Below are positions 1-5,248 of a stretch of 9,958 bases of DNA, in pieces. The stretch is from the NCBI GenBank assembly GCA_945878385.1, contig CAMCTE010000093.1, forward strand, positions 1 to 9,958, written 5' to 3'. The notes under the pieces are model-generated. The model did no database searches. It was not told the origin of the DNA and saw only the letters and a list, made by a program, of their open reading frames with translations. This DNA comes from Azohydromonas lata NBRC 102462 (GTDB lineage: Bacteria; Pseudomonadota; Gammaproteobacteria; Burkholderiales; Burkholderiaceae_C). The translations under genes were made by a program, and so were the position numbers. The stretch's first letter is position 1. Every line of letters begins with the position of its first letter.

Positions 1-40
1 CCGCATTCATCGCGGCATAACGGAAATAAAGCTTGGCCAT
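1..40 (-). CDS. tdk: Thymidine kinase, N-terminal fragment (runs off the window)
   Basis: Thymidine kinase phosphorylates thymidine to dTMP in the cytoplasmic pyrimidine salvage pathway. Reading leftwards from the ATG at 40-38 gives MAKLYFRYAAMNA, followed by a codon beginning with G. This matches the conserved opening of bacterial type II Tdk (E. coli starts MAQLYFYYSAMNAGKS), which leads straight into the P-loop. Only 13 codons are visible, so the remaining domains (lasso, zinc site) cannot be checked. The start lies 23 bases after the stop of the lipase-like gene on the same strand, so the two may be co-transcribed. A TATAGT hexamer at 55-50 could be a -10 element, but no matching -35 is visible and there is no clear Shine-Dalgarno. 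The call rests on recognising a short but very characteristic peptide. Confidence 0.85.
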   Translation of the reverse strand, partial: MAKLYFRYAAMNA

Positions 41-63
41 GGCCGGCCCACTATAGCGGCGGC

Positions 64-1014
64 TCAGACCTGGCGCGTGCCCGACGAGGTTCGCGCCAGC
101 ACATCGGCCAGGATCACTGGCGCCTGAGCCAAGGCCACATGGGCACGTCCGTGCACGGCAATGTTTCGCGCAGCCGGCAGGGTTGCCGTGCTGGCGGGGA
201 ACACGATGTTGTCGCACACGCTCCAGTAGCAGGTGAACTGCGAGCGCCGTGCAGCCGATTCACCGGCCGCCAGCCCGGTGAGAAAAGGGCTGAGCAACTG
301 CATCTGCATCGCCGCCGGTGATTGCGCCATCACCGCCAATGCCGTGCCGTGGTGAGGCGTCCCGATGGTGATCACTTCATGCTCCAGCGCCACGTCATCC
401 GGCTGGCAGGAAAGCCAGTGACGGATCGCCAAGCCCCCCATGCTGTGCCCCACCAGCAAGGGCGGTGCGCCGGTGGCATCAACCAGCCTCTGCCAGGCCT
501 GCTGAAGGCCTTGCGCCTGCACCGCGATGTCAGCGAACGGTGGGCCCATGGAAACCGCCACATGCGGCACGCCCGCTGCGCGCAGCCGCGGCATCCAGGT
601 ATTCCAAAAGCCGCGGTTGCACACGAAGCCGTGCACGAGCAGAACGCCCTGCCGCCCCTTCGAATCGGCCGGCAGGTGATCAGCCCACTGCCGATGAGCC
701 CACGGTTGCCGCCAGCCGAAAGTCTGTACCGATGCGACCACTTCCTCGGCCCACGCCTTCAGCCAAGTCCACAGCGAAGGATAGGGCTGGGGCGCTGAAT
801 CGCCCTGCCCCATCGCGCGCCGCGCAGCCTCACGCCGCGCCACCGAGGCCGCCCACAGCATCTCAAGACCCAATACGGGTGCCTGTGGTGCCAACAGTGC
901 CAGGGCCCAAACCGCCGTCCATCCCCAACCCCATGCGAGGCTGGTGGCGACCCAAGCACCCCCCAGAGCCGCCATCAAAAGGGTGAGGCACTGCTGCATG
1001 CGTGCGTTGCTCAT
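64..1014 (-). CDS. Membrane-anchored alpha/beta hydrolase (lipase/esterase family)
   Basis: A 316-residue serine hydrolase, probably an esterase or lipase; its substrate is unknown. The first roughly 55 residues are strongly hydrophobic (about 8-30 and 31-56), suggesting one or two membrane segments that anchor the enzyme to the inner membrane. The hydrolase core follows: oxyanion-loop motif LLVHGF (125-130), nucleophile elbow GHSMGG (189-194, Ser191), the lipase-typical ITIGTPHHGT (215-224), probable catalytic Asp268 in CDNIVFP, and probable catalytic His292 in GRAHVALAQAP. The triad is complete. The frame stays open up to 1149, but the extra 45 residues are polar and low in family character. 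I therefore place the start at the ATG at 1014, just before the hydrophobic segment; its Shine-Dalgarno is weak, and 1047 and 999 are alternative ATGs. The gene is followed after 23 bases by tdk and is divergent from the S8 protease at 1164. Confidence 0.87.
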   Translation of the reverse strand: MSNARMQQCLTLLMAALGGAWVATSLAWGWGWTAVWALALLAPQAPVLGLEMLWAASVARREAARRAMGQGDSAPQPYPSLWTWLKAWAEEVVASVQTFGWRQPWAHRQWADHLPADSKGRQGVLLVHGFVCNRGFWNTWMPRLRAAGVPHVAVSMGPPFADIAVQAQGLQQAWQRLVDATGAPPLLVGHSMGGLAIRHWLSCQPDDVALEHEVITIGTPHHGTALAVMAQSPAAMQMQLLSPFLTGLAAGESAARRSQFTCYWSVCDNIVFPASTATLPAARNIAVHGRAHVALAQAPVILADVLARTSSGTRQV

Positions 1015-1095
1015 GGCGGCATTCTTGCAGGTGAGCGCCCCCCTCATATCGGGGGAATGGGCGCGCGAACCGGCCCAAACCCCCAAGGCGCGGGA

Positions 1096-1124
1096 TTCAG
1101 AGGTTACTTCTGAGCCCCCATAGT
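1096..1124 (+). promoter_or_regulatory. Candidate sigma-70-type promoter for the first S8 protease
   Basis: TTCAGA (1096-1101) and CATAGT (1119-1124) are separated by 17 bases and each matches four of six consensus positions. Transcription would start near 1131 and leave a leader of about 33 bases before the GTG at 1164. This is inferred from spacing and weak matches only; no better pair was seen in the divergent spacer. Confidence 0.28.
1097..1113. repeat. Inverted repeat TCAGA-N7-TCTGA in the divergent spacer
   Basis: Perfect 5-base arms lie 7 bases apart between the divergent hydrolase and protease genes and overlap the candidate -35 of the protease. The size and position would suit a dimeric regulator, but arms this short occur by chance, so an operator role is speculative. 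The same spacer holds a second small inverted repeat, CCCCC-TCATATC-GGGGG at 1039-1055. Confidence 0.25.
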
Positions 1125-1163
1125 GCGGGCAGTTTTCACCCACCGTCATCCGTTGGAGTCAAA

Positions 1164-3659
1164 GTGTCACAAGCCCGTCGCCAATTCTTCCGTCTGACCC
1201 TTTTGAGCGCTGGCTTCCTGGCCAGCGGTTTGGCCATGGCCAATGCCACGGTCGACCCGATCCTCAGCGCCAAGCTGAGCAAGGCACGACCCACAGAGGC
1301 CATGCAGGTCATCGTGACCTTCAAGCAGCAAACGCCCGTATCGGCCCAGCAGATCGCCGCGCTGAAGACCTTGGGGGTGACCAAGGGCGTCTACATGCAA
1401 CGCCTGCCCATCATGGGCATCGTGGCCACGCCGTCCCAGGTGCGCGAAATCGCCAAGCGCAAGGATGTGGTTTCGGTCTTCTACAACGCCCGGCTGCGCT
1501 ACATGAATCTCGAGCAGCGCCAGATGTCCGGCGCAGCGCGGGTCAGCACGAGCCCGGCCGACTTCGGACGCGCCATTCCGTTCAGCGGCCGCGGCGTGAC
1601 CGTGGTGGTGAACGATTCCGGCGTGGACACCACCCATCCTGACCTGCCCATGGGCTCCAAGGTGCAGGACAACGTGATGGCTGCCCAAAACATCCTGGCC
1701 AGCACCAGCGGCATCGTGCCGTACACCACGATCAAGGGCCTGCCCAACACGGACCTGGGATCCGGCCACGGCCAACACTGCGCCGGCACCATCGCCGGTA
1801 CCGGCGCAGCCTCTGGCGGCAAGTACCGCGGTGCCGCGCCGGGCGCGGATCTGGTGGGCTACGGCTCCGGCGGTGTGCTGCTGATCCTGGACGCCGTGGG
1901 CGGCCTGGATTACGCGCTGACCAACCAATTTTCTTACCGCCACCCCATTCGCGTCGTCAGCAACTCCTGGGGCACCAACGGCAAGTTCAACCCCGACCAC
2001 CCGGTGGTGATCTCCACCTACCAGTTGCACCAAAGCGGTATCGTGTCGGTGTTCGCCGCGGGCAATGACGGCCCCGGTGAGAACACACACAACCCCTACG
2101 CCCAAGCACCCTGGGTGATCTCGGTGGGTGCAGGCGAGAAAGATGGCGTGCTCACGGGCTTCTCCTCGCGCGGCAACCGCGGTGAGACGGGCGAGTTCAC
2201 CATCAAGGTCGACAACTCCAAACACACCTACAAGAACGAACCCACCATCGTGGCCACTGGTGTGGACATCGTCTCCACCCGCACGCTGACCGGCGGCGTG
2301 GTCGCGCCCAGTGCTCCCCAAGACCAGTCCGCGCTGGCTGCCGCGCATGTGCCCTACTACACGCACCTCAGCGGCACCTCCATGGCCACGCCCCATGTGG
2401 CGGGTGTCGTGGCGCTGATCCTGGAAGCCAACCCGAACCTGACCCCGCTGCAGGTCAAGAGCATCCTGCAAAAGACCGCCACCAACATGAGCGGCCGTCG
2501 CACATTCGAAGTGGGATCGGGCCACTTGAACGCCTACGCAGCGGTGGCCATGGCCCAGGCCATCGGTCAGAACCGCAGCCTGGCCTTCGGCAACACGCTC
2601 AAGACCAACCGCTCGTTCAAGACGCTGACCGGCGCGGGCAGCACCGTGGACATCATGAGCCAGACCGTTCTGATGGTGCCGCAGGCGGTGTCCAACGAAT
2701 TCCCGTTTGAAGTGAAGGCAAGCGACAAGTTGGTGGAACTGACCGGCAAGGTTGATGCGTACTCATCGGCCAACGGCACGGGCACCGCGTATGTGCGCGC
2801 CGTATTGATCGACCCGGATGGAACCCCCTTCCGCGCACAGTCCAGCACATTGCCGGGCGCCTTCGTTCTGGGCCCCGTCACCCAGGTGACCGTGCAAAAC
2901 CCCAAGCCCGGAACCTGGAAACTGCGCGTTGATGGCGCGCAAACCAATGGTCAGGCCATCTACACACCTGAAGAGATGATCATCAGCGCGTTTGGGCGTG
3001 CCGCCGGCGCAGCCACCGGCCCAGCTGATGTCCTGAGCCTCCCCGAAGCGCAGCGCACAACGATCGGGGAGGCACTGGCCGCGGAGCTGATCGATGCCGA
3101 CGCCAACGGCAACTTCATGCCAGGCCGCGAAATCACCCGCTTCGACCTGGCTCAGTCATTGGCCTTTGGCGCCAACATTCGACAGTCCCTGCCGCTGCGC
3201 AACATGTTCAGCAAGTTCTCGGATTTGGGCCGAACCGACCCGATGTATGCCTATGCCGAAGCAGTCACCACAAAAGGCGGCGCGCTGCGCGACCTGACAC
3301 ACACGCAGGCCCCAGTGATGCAGATGAGAGGCGCTCAGTTTGCCGGCAACAACAAGGCCACCCGTACCGAAGTGGCGTACTCGCTGGTGCAGGCCCTGGG
3401 CGACCAAGCCGTGACCACCGCCGTGATGCTCGGCACGAATGGCCAGATCACTACGGCAGATGGCAAAGCCGTCGAAGATTCGGCCAGCATCGACGAATCC
3501 ATGCGCAAGCATGTCAAACGCGCGCTGGACCTGGGCATGCTCAGCTTGACCACGGTCGACGGCAAGCACTTCTTCAACCCCACCGGTACCGTCACGAAGT
3601 TGGACCTGGCGGGCGCGTTGTTGAAGTACAACGCCGAATACCGCAAGGTTGAGGACTGA
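1164..3659 (+). CDS. Secreted subtilisin-like (S8) serine protease with SLH-like C-terminus
   Basis: An 831-residue exported protease. It starts at GTG 1164, with GGAG at 1155-1158 five bases upstream and no alternative ATG before the signal peptide. Residues 1-28 form a signal peptide ending MANA, with predicted cleavage before TVDP. Residues about 46-113 resemble the inhibitor-I9 prodomain. The S8 catalytic domain spans about 140-465: Asp151 (NDSGVDTTHPDL), His202 (GSGHGQHCAGT), oxyanion Asn301 (AAGNDG) and Ser406 (SGTSMATPHVAG). The lone Cys206, four residues after the catalytic His, recalls proteinase K. A Gln (204) replaces the Thr usual in the GHGTH motif. Residues about 495-610 look like a beta-sandwich (NPKPGTWKLRVDG). 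Residues about 620-830 read as three SLH-like repeats, including FMPGREITRFDLAQ and FFNPTGTVTKLDLAGALL, which suggest attachment to the cell surface. A paralogue lies at 5249-7810 in the opposite orientation. Substrates are unknown. Confidence 0.93.
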   Translation: MSQARRQFFRLTLLSAGFLASGLAMANATVDPILSAKLSKARPTEAMQVIVTFKQQTPVSAQQIAALKTLGVTKGVYMQRLPIMGIVATPSQVREIAKRKDVVSVFYNARLRYMNLEQRQMSGAARVSTSPADFGRAIPFSGRGVTVVVNDSGVDTTHPDLPMGSKVQDNVMAAQNILASTSGIVPYTTIKGLPNTDLGSGHGQHCAGTIAGTGAASGGKYRGAAPGADLVGYGSGGVLLILDAVGGLDYALTNQFSYRHPIRVVSNSWGTNGKFNPDHPVVISTYQLHQSGIVSVFAAGNDGPGENTHNPYAQAPWVISVGAGEKDGVLTGFSSRGNRGETGEFTIKVDNSKHTYKNEPTIVATGVDIVSTRTLTGGVVAPSAPQDQSALAAAHVPYYTHLSGTSMATPHVAGVVALILEANPNLTPLQVKSILQKTATNMSGRRTFEVGSGHLNAYAAVAMAQAIGQNRSLAFGNTLKTNRSFKTLTGAGSTVDIMSQTVLMVPQAVSNEFPFEVKASDKLVELTGKVDAYSSANGTGTAYVRAVLIDPDGTPFRAQSSTLPGAFVLGPVTQVTVQNPKPGTWKLRVDGAQTNGQAIYTPEEMIISAFGRAAGAATGPADVLSLPEAQRTTIGEALAAELIDADANGNFMPGREITRFDLAQSLAFGANIRQSLPLRNMFSKFSDLGRTDPMYAYAEAVTTKGGALRDLTHTQAPVMQMRGAQFAGNNKATRTEVAYSLVQALGDQAVTTAVMLGTNGQITTADGKAVEDSASIDESMRKHVKRALDLGMLSLTTVDGKHFFNPTGTVTKLDLAGALLKYNAEYRKVED

Positions 3660-3666
3660 TGGATTG

Positions 3667-3683
3667 GGCCGAACACCTCGGCC
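3667..3683. terminator. Short hairpin between convergent genes, possible bidirectional terminator
   Basis: GGCCGA (3667-3672) pairs perfectly with TCGGCC (3678-3683) around a 5-base loop, within the 30-base gap between the protease stop and the selO stop. On the plus strand it is followed by GGTTGTT, a broken T-tract; on the minus strand there is no T-run. The location fits termination of both converging transcripts, but the stem is short and the tails are weak. Confidence 0.42.
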
Positions 3684-3689
3684 GGTTGT

Positions 3690-5171
3690 TCAGGTCCCGC
3701 AGAAGGTGCGATGACCCGCCGCCACCTCCGGTGGCGCGGCCTGCGCATAAGGGGATGACCCATCCCCGTCATCAAAGGGACGCTGTACTGCGCCCAACAG
3801 ATTCATGAAGGGGCTTAGGTCCCCTTCATCACTCGCCGCGGCCAGGGCGGACTCCACCTGATGGTTGCGGGGGATGACATAGGGGTTGGCCAAGCGCATG
3901 GACTCCGCGCTCACGCCGCCACCGGTTTCGGCGGCCCGGTGCTGCCACTGCGCTATCCAAGCACGCACCTCGGGCATGGCCTGGCCCCACAGCGCGGTCG
4001 CTGCGGGGTCTTCGCAGTTGACTGCCAACGCGGCCAGGCATCGCCACCCCAAGGTGTGGTCGATGCGGTGTTTGAGCAACAGCCCCTGCCACGACAGTGC
4101 ACGCTCGCGCACGCCGGATGTCAAGGTGCCGCTGGGCAGCCCCAACTTGGCCCGCCACACCTGGGCCATCGCAGTGTCAAAGACAGCGTCGAACGACTGT
4201 ACGGCCCGGCGAGCAGCCTCCAAGCGTGCGTCGTCGGCTCCTTGCATGACCGGCAACAGGGCCTCGGCCAAGCGGGCCAGGTTCCACTGGGCAATGGCCG
4301 GTTGCCGACCGTAGGCGTAACGGCCCTGATGGTCGATGGAGCTGTACACCGTCTCAGGGTCGTGTGCCTCCATGAAGGCGCAGGGGCCGAAGTCGATGCT
4401 TTGGCCGGAGATGCTCATGTTGTCGGTATTCATCACACCGTGTATGAAACCCACACCCATCCACTGCGCCAGCAAGTTGGCCTGGCGCCGTACCACACCG
4501 AGCAACAGCGCCAGTGCTTGATCTCCAGCCGCCTGATCCACCGCTGCTTCATCGCTGGGGTGCCTGGTGCAGGCATAGCCCACCAGGCGCTGGAGGCGGA
4601 CATGATCGCCTCGAGCCACCAGGAATTCAAAGGTGCCCACCCTCAGATGGCTGGCCGCCACACGCGTGAGCACCGCACCTGGCAAAGGCCTTTCCCGGTG
4701 CACCCATTCGCCGGTGGCCACCACTGCCAGCGCGCGCGTCGTGGGTATGCCCATGGCATGAAGAGCCTCACTGATCAGGACCTCGCGCAGCATCGGCCCC
4801 ACAGCGGCTTTGCCATCACCACCGCGCGCAAACGGCGTACGCCCTGATCCCTTGAACGCCAGATCTTGGCGGACACCCTGGCGGTCGATCAACTCGCCCA
4901 GCAGCAACGCCCTCCCATCGCCCAGTTGCGGCGAAAAGCCTCCAAATTGATGTCCCGCGTACGTCTGTGCGATCGGCTGCGCACCCGGTGGTAGTTGATT
5001 TCCGCCGAACACCGCTTCACGCCGCGCTTGTGGCCAGCCGGGAAGTTCGCTGTCAATCTCCGCGGCAAGCTCACGGTTGAAGAAAAGCTCTCGCGGGCGC
5101 GCGGATCCTGCCGCCTGCACCGGGACGAAGCAGCCCTCCAGTTCACGCGCATAGGTGTTGTCAAAGTCCAT
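3690..5171 (-). CDS. selO: Protein adenylyltransferase SelO (YdiU family)
   Basis: SelO has a pseudokinase fold that binds ATP in flipped orientation and transfers AMP to Ser, Thr or Tyr of target proteins; it is linked to redox and stress responses. The 493 residues match the usual length. The N-terminus has the family pattern FDNTYARELEGCFVPVQ. Other hallmarks are YAGHQFGGFSPQLGDGRA (71-88), KGSGRTPFARGGDGKAA (107-123, Lys108), LREVLISEALHAMGIPTTRAL (128-148), HGVMNTDNMSISG (244-256, Asp250), IDFGPCAF (259-266, DFG-type metal Asp260) and NPYVIPRNH near the C-terminus. It ends HRTFCGT, with the conserved Cys491 at the place where eukaryotic SelO carries selenocysteine. The ATG at 5171 fits the family N-terminus, yet no Shine-Dalgarno is visible and a strong terminator ends only 26 bases upstream. 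It is convergent with the first S8 protease. Confidence 0.96.
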   Translation of the reverse strand: MDFDNTYARELEGCFVPVQAAGSARPRELFFNRELAAEIDSELPGWPQARREAVFGGNQLPPGAQPIAQTYAGHQFGGFSPQLGDGRALLLGELIDRQGVRQDLAFKGSGRTPFARGGDGKAAVGPMLREVLISEALHAMGIPTTRALAVVATGEWVHRERPLPGAVLTRVAASHLRVGTFEFLVARGDHVRLQRLVGYACTRHPSDEAAVDQAAGDQALALLLGVVRRQANLLAQWMGVGFIHGVMNTDNMSISGQSIDFGPCAFMEAHDPETVYSSIDHQGRYAYGRQPAIAQWNLARLAEALLPVMQGADDARLEAARRAVQSFDAVFDTAMAQVWRAKLGLPSGTLTSGVRERALSWQGLLLKHRIDHTLGWRCLAALAVNCEDPAATALWGQAMPEVRAWIAQWQHRAAETGGGVSAESMRLANPYVIPRNHQVESALAAASDEGDLSPFMNLLGAVQRPFDDGDGSSPYAQAAPPEVAAGHRTFCGT

Positions 5172-5197
5172 GCAGACATTGTGCAGGCACGCCCATG

Positions 5198-5227
5198 AAA
5201 AAAGGGCTGGCCAATCGGCCAGCCCTT
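5198..5227 (-). terminator. Rho-independent terminator of the second S8 protease
   Basis: On the minus strand an 11-base perfect stem (AAGGGCTGGCC with GGCCAGCCCTT) closes a 4-base loop and runs directly into six T residues (complement of the A-run 5198-5203). It begins 21 bases after the stop codon of the protease ending at 5249 and finishes 26 bases before the selO start codon. All features of a strong intrinsic terminator are present. Confidence 0.92.
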
Positions 5228-5248
5228 CACAACGGGTCTGCGCGGAAC

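Noticed and set aside
1115..1122. Heat-shock (sigma-32) promoters suggested by CCCCAT-type elements before both proteases
   Set aside because: No CTTGAA-like -35 element is found 13-15 bases upstream of either CCCCAT, so the resemblance is limited to half the promoter.
1015..1149. N-terminal extension of the hydrolase to the ATG at 1149
   Set aside because: The additional residues are polar and atypical, would put 45 residues before the membrane segment, and would fill most of the divergent spacer. A start at 1014 is more natural, though its ribosome site is weak.
1167..2525. A 452-codon open frame on the minus strand opposite the first protease gene
   Set aside because: Its peptide is a low-complexity string rich in G, H, V and R with no recognisable domain. 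It is the expected antisense shadow of a high-GC gene whose plus-strand product has a full protease motif set.
3861..4847. A 328-codon open frame on the plus strand opposite selO
   Set aside because: The minus-strand frame is unmistakably SelO over its full length; the plus-strand peptide shows no family features.
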